Source: Litorimonas sp964511495
GTDB lineage: Bacteria > Pseudomonadota > Alphaproteobacteria > Caulobacterales > Maricaulaceae
DNA length: 64,000 bases
Direction of reading: 5' to 3'
NCBI GenBank assembly: GCA_964511495.1
Contig: CAZEFT010000007.1
Span: 1 to 64,000 of the forward strand
A model generated the notes under the pieces. The model saw nothing but the letters and a program-made list of their open reading frames with translations. It was not told the origin of the DNA and searched no databases. The first letter of the stretch is position 1; every line of letters begins with the position of its first letter. A program made the translations under genes and the position numbers. Shown piece after piece: positions 53,196 through 61,376 of this stretch.

Positions 53196-54834
53196 GATGA
53201 CTTTTCGTAAATCTTTATTTTCCTCTGCGGCGACGGCGATTGCTGTCTCCTCCTTAGTGATGGGGGGTTGTAACGCAAAGGACAAGGGTGAGGACGCACA
53301 AATTTCAGTCGCAGCCGCACCTTTGGGACTTAAGGCCAAAGACGAGAAAGACTTTCAACGTTATTTCGATGTTAAACCGCGCAAAACCGATGAGGCGCAA
53401 GCGCAAAAGGCGCTAGAGTCTCTGTCCTTGGCGAAAAAGGGTGAAATGAGCTGGGCCAGTAAGTCAGGCGAAAATGGCAATTACGCTTATAAAGATTTAG
53501 GTGCGAAGACAGAGAATGGCACGCTTATGATCGGCAAGGCGCAGCTTTTTGGCGTGCATATGGAAGGTGATGAAGCCAGTTTTGACCGGGCCGATTTTCA
53601 GGGCATAAAAATTGAAAGCGAAGAGGCTGTCGTCGATATCGCCTCTGTCAGTATCGCCAACCCGAGCCCTAAAATGGCGCAGGCGATTATCAACGCGCTC
53701 CAAAATGGGGATGAAGAAGATTTTGATATTGATGTCGAAGATGACGACCGTTTCACACTTGGGGCCTTTTCTGTAAATGATGTGACCGTCAAGGCCGACC
53801 AAGCCTCGGGCACGATTGATCATGTCATTTGGGGATCAGATGACCAAACCGATTTAGGCGACGGTAAAGTGGGAGAGGTAAACTTCACTATTACGGGCGA
53901 TGATGATGTGGTCTCTACGCTTAGCTTTGAAGGCGCCTCTGCGCGCGGTGTGAATTTAGCGCCTTATAAAAATATGACACAGGATTTGAACTCTGTCGGC
54001 ATGGGCCAGACGATGGGGCTCGGCTCCATGTTGGGGCAAATGAACCTTTATGCCAAACCCTATGACGATATGACCATCGGCAAATTCGATTTCTCAAATG
54101 ATATGTTGAGTTTGCTTTTTGAGGGTTTTGAAGGTCAGGCGAAAGAGTCGGGCGGCGTTACTAAGATCACTCAGATCGCCAAACCGATGACCTTCTCATT
54201 CTTGATCGAACCGGACACGCCGCAAGGTAAGCAAGCTTATACCATGCTCAAAGAATTAGGGTTTGATACGATGAGTTTTACCTCCTCTCAAACGCAGGTG
54301 CTTGATAAGAATAAAGATATGATGGCGATTGAGAATGGCCTGCTAGAGATGAAAGATAGTTTCACGCTGAATTATGCTTATGAGGCCGAAGGGTTAAACG
54401 CCATGATTGCCGCAGCCGATAAAGCCGAAGCCAATCTATCGGGGGCGGGCTCTCAAGAAGAGCAGAACATGCAGGTGATGATGGAGAGCTTGGAATCTTT
54501 AAAGCTCCACTCCATGAAAATCAGCTTGGACGATAATTCCATTGTCGAACGGGGTTTGAAACTCGCCAGTCAAATGACCGGGCAATCGCCTGATGTTTTG
54601 AAAGTCCTTGTCAAAGGGGCGCCGCTCATGTTGCAAACACAGGGCAAGTCAAAGTTGGAAAAGCAACTCATGTTTGACTTTGGCAATGCCTTTGCCAAAT
54701 TTGTGGATGAAGGTGGAACGCTGACAATTTCGATGAAGCCCGAGACGCCTGTCTCCTTTGCGGAATTAATGCAATCCAGAGAGAAAGACCTTGATCCGGA
54801 CGCACTTGGTTTTTCCGCTGGCGTTAAGCCGTAA
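53194..54834 (+). CDS. Large lipoprotein of unknown function
   Basis: 546 aa with signal peptide and lipobox VMGGC (about residues 22-26). The mature part is acidic and beta-rich with repeated D/E-rich loops (FDIDVEDDDRF, TITGDDDV) and a C-terminal half with a helical EEQNMQVMMESLESLKLHSMKISLDD followed by a strand-rich section. I recognise no family, although its general layout recalls DUF945-type periplasmic proteins. ATG 53194 (or 53197) is on top of the divergent metallopeptidase start. Confidence 0.75.
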   Translation: MMTFRKSLFSSAATAIAVSSLVMGGCNAKDKGEDAQISVAAAPLGLKAKDEKDFQRYFDVKPRKTDEAQAQKALESLSLAKKGEMSWASKSGENGNYAYKDLGAKTENGTLMIGKAQLFGVHMEGDEASFDRADFQGIKIESEEAVVDIASVSIANPSPKMAQAIINALQNGDEEDFDIDVEDDDRFTLGAFSVNDVTVKADQASGTIDHVIWGSDDQTDLGDGKVGEVNFTITGDDDVVSTLSFEGASARGVNLAPYKNMTQDLNSVGMGQTMGLGSMLGQMNLYAKPYDDMTIGKFDFSNDMLSLLFEGFEGQAKESGGVTKITQIAKPMTFSFLIEPDTPQGKQAYTMLKELGFDTMSFTSSQTQVLDKNKDMMAIENGLLEMKDSFTLNYAYEAEGLNAMIAAADKAEANLSGAGSQEEQNMQVMMESLESLKLHSMKISLDDNSIVERGLKLASQMTGQSPDVLKVLVKGAPLMLQTQGKSKLEKQLMFDFGNAFAKFVDEGGTLTISMKPETPVSFAELMQSREKDLDPDALGFSAGVKP

Positions 54835-54874
54835 CAGGCATTTGCCGCCATCAGGATTAGGGCTGAGGTAAAAG

Positions 54875-55612
54875 ATGATGAGAGGGACGATCGCAAAAAG
54901 TCTGGATCATGATCCGCATTTTCGGTGGCGGGGAGAATCCGTCACCCGCATAGAAAACCTGTCTGATATCGTGTTCGCCCTTGCCATGGGTATGATTATT
55001 CTGTCGGCGAATATCCCGCAGACTTTTGAAGATCTGCAAGCCTTTTTGTTTAATATCATTCCCGCCTTTGCTTCCTTTATTTTATTGCTTCAGATTTGGC
55101 ACGGGCATTTTACCTTTTTTCGACGCTTCGGTGTCGCGGATGGGCGGATTATTCTGTTCAATGTCATCCTGCTCTTTTTCGTTTTATTTGCAGCCTATCC
55201 ATTACGCTTTGCTTTTGAGAGCTTCTTTGCCTTTATAACCGGGCCATTGGATAATTTTGCACGGGCCAGCTTGATGCGTCTGGATTTTAAACGGTCAGGC
55301 CTGATTCTGTCATATTTTGCGATGGGCTATGCCGCGATCAATCTCTGTTTCGTTTTGATGTATCGGCATGCCATTCATAAGGCGGATACCTTAAAACTCA
55401 CCCCTTCAGAGTTGACCTTGTCGCGCGGTAGTTTGGCGATGTATATTTTCATGACTGTTCTCTGTGTCATTGTCGCGATTATTTGTCGATTAGACCCGAT
55501 ATATGGTTTTGGCGGATGGCTCTTAGTGTTGAATTGGCCTTTCGGCGCATGGGTCGCCAAAAAATACAATCCTGAACAAACAGAGTCGGATACAGAACCC
55601 GAAACTCCCTGA
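54875..55612 (+). CDS. TMEM175-like (DUF1211) ion channel
   Basis: Bacterial TMEM175-type potassium channel. RIENLSDIVFALAMGMIIL corresponds to the RxxxFSDxVFAIA motif of helix 1, followed by five more hydrophobic helices to about residue 232. Length 245 aa fits the single-repeat bacterial form. 40 bases downstream of the lipoprotein gene, with no obvious terminator between. Confidence 0.85.
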   Translation: MMRGTIAKSLDHDPHFRWRGESVTRIENLSDIVFALAMGMIILSANIPQTFEDLQAFLFNIIPAFASFILLLQIWHGHFTFFRRFGVADGRIILFNVILLFFVLFAAYPLRFAFESFFAFITGPLDNFARASLMRLDFKRSGLILSYFAMGYAAINLCFVLMYRHAIHKADTLKLTPSELTLSRGSLAMYIFMTVLCVIVAIICRLDPIYGFGGWLLVLNWPFGAWVAKKYNPEQTESDTEPETP

Positions 55613-55819
55613 CAAAGGCGAACGGGACAGTTCCATTCATAAATATTGCCCCAATCTACGATTTTGCGGCGATTCTACGCGGGGGCATTGCTTGAAATTC
55701 TGCTTGGCCTAACGCATATGTAGCCCAGAAGAATTGAGAATTAAGGCTAAAGTGCAGCGCGGCTATAACCCATTATCATAAAAGCCGATCTGATCAGCGA
55801 AAACCCTAGGAGTTGTTGA
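55613..55819. promoter_or_regulatory. Region upstream of etfBA
   Basis: About 200 bases without a gene. A CCTAGGAG ribosome site lies just before etfB. No specific operator was recognised. Confidence 0.4.
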
Positions 55820-56569
55820 ATGAAAGTCCTTGTCCCCGTCAAGCGCGTGCTTGACTATAATGTGAAAGCGCGGGTGAAATCCGACCAATCCGGCGTTGAT
55901 CTCTCCAATGTTAAGATGTCGATGAACCCGTTTGACGAAATCGCCGTCGAAGAAGCGGTGAGCCTGCAAGAAGCCGGTACGGCAACGGAAACAATTGTTG
56001 TTTCAATTGGCCCGGCCAAAGCCCAAGAAACGATCCGTACGGCCCTGGCCATGGGTATGGATCGCGGCATTCACGTTCAAACAGACGAAGACCTTGAGCC
56101 GCTCGCTGTGGCGAAAATCCTCAAAGCTGTGGCTGACGCTGAAAGCCCTGAGCTGGTTATCTTGGGCAAGCAGGCCATTGATAATGATCACGGTGCTACG
56201 GGCGGTATGTTTGCCGCATTAATGGGGTGGCCGATTGGCTCGGCGGCAAATTCCTTGTCCAAAGACGGTGACAAATTAACCGTCGTCAAAGAAGTCGATG
56301 GCGGTTTGCAAACTGTGAAATTGGACTTACCCGCAGTCGTGACAACTGATCTGCGCCTGAACGAGCCGCGCTATGCGTCTCTTCCGAATATTATGAAGGC
56401 CAAGCGTAAGCCGATTGATGCCAAAACGCCCGAAGATTTCGGTGTGGATACAGCCCCGCGCCTTAAAACCCTTAAAGTGACAGAGCCTGCCGCGCGTGAA
56501 GCGGGTATTTTAGTCGAAGATGTTGCGACTTTGGTCGACAAACTTAAAAATGAAGCAGGAGTGATCTAA
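55820..56569 (+). CDS. etfB: Electron transfer flavoprotein beta subunit
   Basis: Partner of EtfA carrying electrons from acyl-CoA and other dehydrogenases to the quinone pool. MKVLVPVKRVLDYNVKARV, NPFDEIAVEEAVSLQE, AMGMDRGIHV, AKILKAV and LGKQAIDNDHGATGGMFAALM are standard EtfB text. Its TAA overlaps the etfA ATG by one base. Confidence 0.97.
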   Translation: MKVLVPVKRVLDYNVKARVKSDQSGVDLSNVKMSMNPFDEIAVEEAVSLQEAGTATETIVVSIGPAKAQETIRTALAMGMDRGIHVQTDEDLEPLAVAKILKAVADAESPELVILGKQAIDNDHGATGGMFAALMGWPIGSAANSLSKDGDKLTVVKEVDGGLQTVKLDLPAVVTTDLRLNEPRYASLPNIMKAKRKPIDAKTPEDFGVDTAPRLKTLKVTEPAAREAGILVEDVATLVDKLKNEAGVI

Positions 56570-57507
56570 TGGCGATCCTTGTTGTAGCAGAACATGATAA
56601 TGAGAATTTAAAAGACGCCACGCATAAAACCGTGACGGCCGCATTGGCCATGGGCGGAGACGTTGATGTCCTTGTCGCTGGTAAAGGCGTCAAAGATGTA
56701 ATGGGCCAAGCGACGAAAATTGACGGTGTTCGCGCCGTTTTGGGCGTTGACCATGAAAGCCTACGTCGCCAATTAGCAGAGAGCATGGAAGTTGTGCTTG
56801 TTCCGCTTATGGCTGATTACGACGCCGTCTTGGCACCCGATACAACGACGCATAAAAATTATATGCCGCGTGTCGCCGCCAAATTGGATGTCCAACAAAT
56901 CTCATCTATTACCGCTGTTGAAAGCGCAGATACATTTGTGCGCCCGATTTATGCCGGTAATGCGATGGCCACTGTGCAATCCACCGATGCCAAAAAATGT
57001 ATCACGGTTCGCACGACGGCTTTTAATGCAGCCGGAGAAGGGGGGTCTGCCTCTGATAAAGTCTTGGACGACCCTAAGGGGCCGTTCAAATCCGAATATG
57101 TCGGAGAGGAATTGTCCAAATCCGATCGTCCAGAATTGACGGCCGCTAAAATTGTGATCTCCGGCGGTCGCGGTATGGGTTCTGGTGAGAATTTCAAACT
57201 TCTCGAAGGCATTGCCGATAAATTAGGTGCGGCTATGGGTGCGTCTCGTGCGGCTGTCGATGCGGGTTTTGTTCCGAATGATTGGCAAGTGGGTCAAACA
57301 GGTAAAGCCGTAGCCCCTGAGCTTTATATCGCTGTAGGTATTTCCGGTGCCATTCAACATTTGGCGGGTATGAAAGATTCTAAAGTCATCGTCGCGATTA
57401 ACAAAGACGAAGACGCTCCGATCTTTACCGTATCTGATTATGGTTTGGTTGCTGATTTATTCAAAGCTCTGCCTGAATTAGAAGCGGAATTGGACAAAGT
57501 TCTCTAA
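56569..57507 (+). CDS. etfA: Electron transfer flavoprotein alpha subunit
   Basis: FAD-binding subunit of ETF. MAILVVAEHDNENL, the N-terminal domain, and the FAD-binding C-terminal domain with SGGRGMGSGENF, GASRAAVDAGFVPNDWQVGQTGKAVAPELYIAVGISGAIQHLAGM and NKDEDAPIF. 312 aa is typical. A hairpin terminator follows. Confidence 0.98.
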   Translation: MAILVVAEHDNENLKDATHKTVTAALAMGGDVDVLVAGKGVKDVMGQATKIDGVRAVLGVDHESLRRQLAESMEVVLVPLMADYDAVLAPDTTTHKNYMPRVAAKLDVQQISSITAVESADTFVRPIYAGNAMATVQSTDAKKCITVRTTAFNAAGEGGSASDKVLDDPKGPFKSEYVGEELSKSDRPELTAAKIVISGGRGMGSGENFKLLEGIADKLGAAMGASRAAVDAGFVPNDWQVGQTGKAVAPELYIAVGISGAIQHLAGMKDSKVIVAINKDEDAPIFTVSDYGLVADLFKALPELEAELDKVL

Positions 57508-57532
57508 GCTTTTAACTCCAATAATCTATTAG

Positions 57533-57558
57533 AGCCTCGATCTCGGTCGGGGCTTTTT
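57533..57558 (+). terminator. Intrinsic terminator of etfBA
   Basis: AGCCTCGA and TCGGGGCT arms followed by TTTTTG. Confidence 0.88.
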
Positions 57559-57700
57559 GTTTCATATTTTCCTGTTTTGGTTCTGAACAAGAATGTCCTT
57601 AAAAAATCATCGAACCTGTGAAACGCTGCAACGGATATAATAATGTCTCTCGCGCAAGGTCATAGTCGAGTGGCATAATGTTTATATATCGGGATAATTT

Positions 57701-58732
57701 TTATATGTGATGCGACAGGTCTTCTGTCCATTCGCGTGGGGCCACGCCATACCATCGTTTGAAAGCTCGGTAGAAGGCAGCTTGGTCATTATAACAGAGC
57801 TTCTGCGCAATATTCGCGAAGTTATCCCCTTTGGATATGAGTGTTTTGAATTTAGCAATCCGGGCTAAATCCATTTCTCTGCGAAAGCTCGTATCCGCGG
57901 CCTTCAACTTCGCTCTCAGCTTCCGTTCATCCATATCCATAGCCATGGCAAACTCTACAAAATTAACACGTCCGGCGCTTAGCTGAGACGCCAATACCAT
58001 TTGCGCAGACTTCAGAAAACTATCTGCTTGATTTTGCGTGTTCAGTACATGGTCCAACTGTGCTTCAAATTTCGCGCGCTTAACCGGGTCACGTGTTGGA
58101 AATTCCAAATCAATATGTTCGGGAAAAAATTCTAATCGGTTATAGGGCGCAGAAAAAGTGACGGGGCAGTCAAAGACTTGCTGATAGACCGTACCGTTTT
58201 CAGGGGCGTCTTGGGTCAACCACACATGCTTTAACCCCTTGCCAGTACCCCAATTTAGCCAACGGAACGCAGTACCATAGGCGCCGAAGATCAAATTCGT
58301 GATATGATGGGCCTTATCAATCGTATCATAAAAAGGGGAGAAATGCAGAAAAGGTCTGGATGGGCTACCATCCTCAACCAAGCTGACATCCCCTGCGTAA
58401 ATCGCTACTTTTTGATAAAGGCGGTTCATGTCCACGACCTGACGAATATTATCGCAAACCGTATAGATATTTCCTGTTTTCTCGAAAGTCGAAACGCGAA
58501 ATTTAAACCCTGTTTCGAGGCTGATGGCCGGACGATTTAGGGTTTCCGCAGCAATGTCATAAAGTGGAATCAGGCCTTTGACATCGAAGCGCGCATATTT
58601 ATCCGCTAATTGGCCGGGCGTGATGTTTAATATTTCCAAACTTTTTTGAGTCGGGAATCCAAAGTCGTCCAATGTCTGAATTTGGGCCTCTAAATAGCGA
58701 GATGCCATCGTCATGGTCTTGATGGAGCTCAC
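57701..58732 (-). CDS. AraC family regulator with Arabinose_bd N-terminal domain
   Basis: 343 aa. The N-terminal 230 residues form the ligand-binding PF12625-like domain (LEILNITPGQLADKYARF, PAISLETGFKFRVSTF) often seen in regulators of fatty acid, steroid or aromatic catabolism. The C-terminal HTH pair begins about residue 255: a first helix-turn-helix MDERKLRAKLKAADTSFRREMDLARIAKFKTLI, and FANIAQKLCYNDQAAFYRAFKRWYGVAPREWTE. It lies downstream of a degradation-type operon on the same strand. Four direct repeats in its promoter suggest autoregulation. Confidence 0.9.
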   Translation of the reverse strand: MSSIKTMTMASRYLEAQIQTLDDFGFPTQKSLEILNITPGQLADKYARFDVKGLIPLYDIAAETLNRPAISLETGFKFRVSTFEKTGNIYTVCDNIRQVVDMNRLYQKVAIYAGDVSLVEDGSPSRPFLHFSPFYDTIDKAHHITNLIFGAYGTAFRWLNWGTGKGLKHVWLTQDAPENGTVYQQVFDCPVTFSAPYNRLEFFPEHIDLEFPTRDPVKRAKFEAQLDHVLNTQNQADSFLKSAQMVLASQLSAGRVNFVEFAMAMDMDERKLRAKLKAADTSFRREMDLARIAKFKTLISKGDNFANIAQKLCYNDQAAFYRAFKRWYGVAPREWTEDLSHHI

Positions 58733-58797
58733 AAATTTATCGCAAGATTCGCCGTCCGAGAGGTGAGTTTATAAGCTCTCAAATCGGATGTAAAAAA

Positions 58798-58870
58798 TGA
58801 CAAGGCTTTTTGCATAAAATGACAAGTAGGTGTCAGAAAAAGACAAGTCAATTTGTTATTGAATGACAAG
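58798..58870. promoter_or_regulatory. Four direct repeats, TGACAAG class, in the AraC promoter region
   Basis: TGACAAG at 58798 and 58820, AGACAAG at 58841, TGACAAG at 58864. Intervals of 22, 21 and 23 bases keep them on one face of the DNA. Such spacing is typical of AraC-family sites. They lie 66-138 bases before the regulator ATG. Confidence 0.7.
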
Positions 58871-58879
58871 TCAGTGACA

Positions 58880-58984
58880 GCGCAACTTGGTAGGAAGAAC
58901 CTCCCTAACTCCCCCATGTTTCGGGGCGCAAATATCGGGTCCACATCATGGTTCAGTACCATGAGCGTTGGACCCGATTTTTTA
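58880..58984 (+). ncRNA. Possible small RNA ended by a strong terminator
   Basis: No + strand gene precedes the hairpin at 58934-58978, whose arms (TCGGGTCCA/TGGACCCGA plus CATGG/CCATG) are followed by TTTTTTA on the + strand. The stretch before it folds as CCCC-ATGTTTC-GGGG (58913-58927). The TGACAAG repeats lie immediately upstream. The same hairpin on the minus strand has only a weak TATTTG and could also end the crotonase operon. Confidence 0.35.
58934..58984 (+). terminator. Strong hairpin terminator between the crotonase gene and AraC gene
   Basis: Arms TCGGGTCCA and TGGACCCGA plus inner CATGG/CCATG; T-run on the + strand (TTTTTTA), weak TATTTG on the minus strand. Confidence 0.8.
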
Positions 58985-58996
58985 TTGGGGCACGTG

Positions 58997-59827
58997 TCAG
59001 GATGTTTTTTTAGGCAGGTCGGCGAAGTTCCCACTCCGTTTTTGCCCTTTGGCTTGCATGGCTTCCATCATCTCAGATGGAATCAGCATAGACATATTCC
59101 ATACGGCAATATTATCCAGCGCGTCTTTTGTACTGTGGTCCCGTCCATAGGTAATGGCGCGTTTACAGCCATAAACAGCCAAAGGTGGTTTTTGCGCAAT
59201 CTCTTTCGCGATATCCATGACGGCACTCATCATGGCCGCCTGATCTTCATAAACCGCATTAAACAAACCTTGTGTTTTGGCTTCGTCCGCATGCATTTTC
59301 CGTCCAGTATAAGCCAGTTCACGCACTACGCCTTCGGGCAAGTGATTGAGGATGCGGGGGAATGTGCCGACATCGGCGGTCATACCGACAATGATTTCAT
59401 AAATCGTGATGAAGCTATCTTGTGTTCCGTAACGCATGTCACACGCCGTGATGAGATCCACACCACCCCCATAACATCCACCTTGAATGGCGGCCAAAAC
59501 AGGAATACGGCACTCTTCGATTGCATTGAAACTATCCTGTAGTCGTAGAACATTTTGATAAAAACTTGTCCCATATTGCGGATGATTTTTATCCTGTGGG
59601 CCCGCAATGTCAGTGGCGAACATAGACAGGTCAATTCCGGCAGAGAAAACAGGGCCTGTTGATGATAGCACAATCACCCGAGCTTTGGATTGGTCATCAA
59701 TATCGCGAATAATCTGGGGGAGTTCGCGCCAAAATTGTGCGCTCATCGCGTTACGCTTTTCGGGCCGGCTCATCACGATATGGGCGATTTTGTCCTCAAT
59801 CGTGACGTCAAAACAGCTATAGGTCAT
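58997..59827 (-). CDS. Crotonase-fold dienoyl-CoA isomerase-like protein
   Basis: 276 aa enoyl-CoA hydratase/isomerase superfamily. SRPEKRNAMSAQFW, the oxyanion-hole FSAGIDLSMF, and QGGCYGGGVDLITACDMRY are standard. IYEIIVGMTADVGTFPRILNHLPEG resembles the delta3,5-delta2,4-dienoyl-CoA isomerase ADVGT segment, which provides the catalytic aspartate, while the hydratase glutamate pair is not seen. Likely an isomerase of unsaturated acyl-CoA degradation. Last gene of the SDR-DUF1330-DUF2855 operon, 36 bases after the DUF2855 stop. Confidence 0.88.
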   Translation of the reverse strand: MTYSCFDVTIEDKIAHIVMSRPEKRNAMSAQFWRELPQIIRDIDDQSKARVIVLSSTGPVFSAGIDLSMFATDIAGPQDKNHPQYGTSFYQNVLRLQDSFNAIEECRIPVLAAIQGGCYGGGVDLITACDMRYGTQDSFITIYEIIVGMTADVGTFPRILNHLPEGVVRELAYTGRKMHADEAKTQGLFNAVYEDQAAMMSAVMDIAKEIAQKPPLAVYGCKRAITYGRDHSTKDALDNIAVWNMSMLIPSEMMEAMQAKGQKRSGNFADLPKKTS

Positions 59828-59863
59828 ATTGCACTCTCACTAGGGTGTATCTGGTCGTAGGCT

Positions 59864-60949
59864 CTATAATGTAAAGAGGTAGCCCTTATCCGGGGCGGCC
59901 TCTCCGTTCAGGACGTCTTTATAGGTTTTCAAAAGGGCCGAGGCTCCCTCGGCTTTTTCGATTTTCAGCCAGTCTTGCGCACCGGAGACAAATGGCATCC
60001 AGAGTTCTCCCATATTTTTCGCAAAACCGCCCGGGCCCCATTCCGCAATTCGTTTCTTGGCTTGGTCCGGAGCAAAGAAGAACTTCACGGGCGCATTAGA
60101 ACGCGGCAGTTCCGTCATTTCAGCATCCCAATGTGACAAGCCCACACGACAGACATAGGTTAGGTTCTCTTCGAAATGATCAATGAGCGTGGCCAGCAGT
60201 TTGGTGTTCCCTGACATATCGACAATCACTGTTTTTACATCCGGGTTCATATCCGTCACTGCGTCATAAGTATGGACGCTGTCATAAAACCCTGTCTCTG
60301 TCGTAAAGGCTTTATTGCCCTCAGATGTAAGGGCCGCGACTTTCACTGCGCCTCTTTCTTTAGCGCAAAAGGCGGTGCCGAGGGCTGTCTTGGATGAGGC
60401 CGATAAGATCAAAACCTGCTCTGCGCCGAAATAATTTTCTTCATGGAGAAAATCATCAATGAGGAAACTCGTTGTGAAGAGTGGACGCAAAACGGGTTGC
60501 AGGTCTTTATGTTGGGCGAAGGAGGGATCCACCTCAATTAAAGTATAGCGGTTATAGATTGAGTGAAGCGGCACGCGATGATCATTTCCATCTTCAAAGC
60601 CCGACTTCGATATTTTGGATGGCTTGATATCAAAGTTCTGCGTGATGGGCAGGAAACCATAAATCACCTGACCCACAGCAATGTCTGGACAACGGCTCTG
60701 GGTGACTTCCGCATAGCCCCATACGGGCATACGACCATGGGTCGGTGTCGGAATGTCATAGGCGTTGGGGTCGAAATAATGCCAATAGCCGATCTGATGG
60801 CCCGTCACCATATAGGTGATATTATTGGCCGTCAGTGCCCAAGGCCCGACTTTGCAACGAATAAAGCCTTCTGCCAAATCGGCATCAGATGCCTTGACCA
60901 AGGTGACATCTGAAAAATCAGTTTTATTGACTAAAAGTGTTTCATTCAT
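59864..60949 (-). CDS. DUF2855 family protein
   Basis: 361 aa. GHQIGYWHYFDP, GRMPVWGYAEVTQSRCPDIAVGQVIYGFLPIT, VLILSASSKTALGTAFCAKERG and GFYDSVHTYDAV reproduce the DUF2855 family, which resembles the medium-chain dehydrogenase/quinone oxidoreductase fold including a nucleotide-binding region but is uncharacterised. ATG 60949 starts one base after the DUF1330 stop; the longer frame to 61162 is only the overlapping reverse of that gene. Confidence 0.88.
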   Translation of the reverse strand: MNETLLVNKTDFSDVTLVKASDADLAEGFIRCKVGPWALTANNITYMVTGHQIGYWHYFDPNAYDIPTPTHGRMPVWGYAEVTQSRCPDIAVGQVIYGFLPITQNFDIKPSKISKSGFEDGNDHRVPLHSIYNRYTLIEVDPSFAQHKDLQPVLRPLFTTSFLIDDFLHEENYFGAEQVLILSASSKTALGTAFCAKERGAVKVAALTSEGNKAFTTETGFYDSVHTYDAVTDMNPDVKTVIVDMSGNTKLLATLIDHFEENLTYVCRVGLSHWDAEMTELPRSNAPVKFFFAPDQAKKRIAEWGPGGFAKNMGELWMPFVSGAQDWLKIEKAEGASALLKTYKDVLNGEAAPDKGYLFTL

Positions 60950-60950
60950 T

Positions 60951-61367
60951 TTAGAACACGCCTTCTGCGTTACAGCTGATGAGGAGTTGCCCCTCAAGAC
61001 CGGCTTTGCGGTGGTAATGGATTTTTCTGTAGCGCTCTGAACTGACGGTTTCAAACATGGTTTTCGCATCAGGATAACGAACGATAGCAACGGCGTCCCA
61101 ATCGGCTTCTCCGATAAGGACGTGACGCATTTTGCCGCCATAGACAGTTTCCGCCCCGTCAAGGCCCAACTCTTTTAAGAGTTTTCCGAAAGCGGTAGCA
61201 TAACGGCCATAGGCTTCCACTCCTGAAATGTCTTCTCCGTCATTATAAGTAGCGCGCTTTTTGAACTTTAAAAGGTTCAACATAAAGACAGGCTCGCCTT
61301 CAGGGCTTTCGCTCAAAAAGGCTTTGATTTGTTCAGGCGTTGGGTCAAGGGCGTTTAAACTGGGCAT
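60951..61367 (-). CDS. DUF1330-like protein
   Basis: 138 aa. VFMLNLLKFKKRATY, EAYGRYATAFGKLLKELG, GAETVYGGKMRHVLIGEADWDAVAIVRYPDAKTMFETVSSERYRKIHYHRKAGL is the ferredoxin-like dimeric alpha-beta barrel of DUF1330. Such small proteins accompany oxidoreductase operons, but no activity is proven. One base before DUF2855. Confidence 0.85.
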   Translation of the reverse strand: MPSLNALDPTPEQIKAFLSESPEGEPVFMLNLLKFKKRATYNDGEDISGVEAYGRYATAFGKLLKELGLDGAETVYGGKMRHVLIGEADWDAVAIVRYPDAKTMFETVSSERYRKIHYHRKAGLEGQLLISCNAEGVF

Positions 61368-61376
61368 GATATCGTC

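Noticed and set aside
58729..59034. 101-codon minus-strand frame across the AraC promoter
   Set aside because: It overlaps the direct repeats, the terminator and the end of the crotonase gene and has no family features.
58853..59542. 229-codon open frame on the + strand over the crotonase gene
   Set aside because: It lies antisense to a well-supported crotonase gene and its product has no family features.
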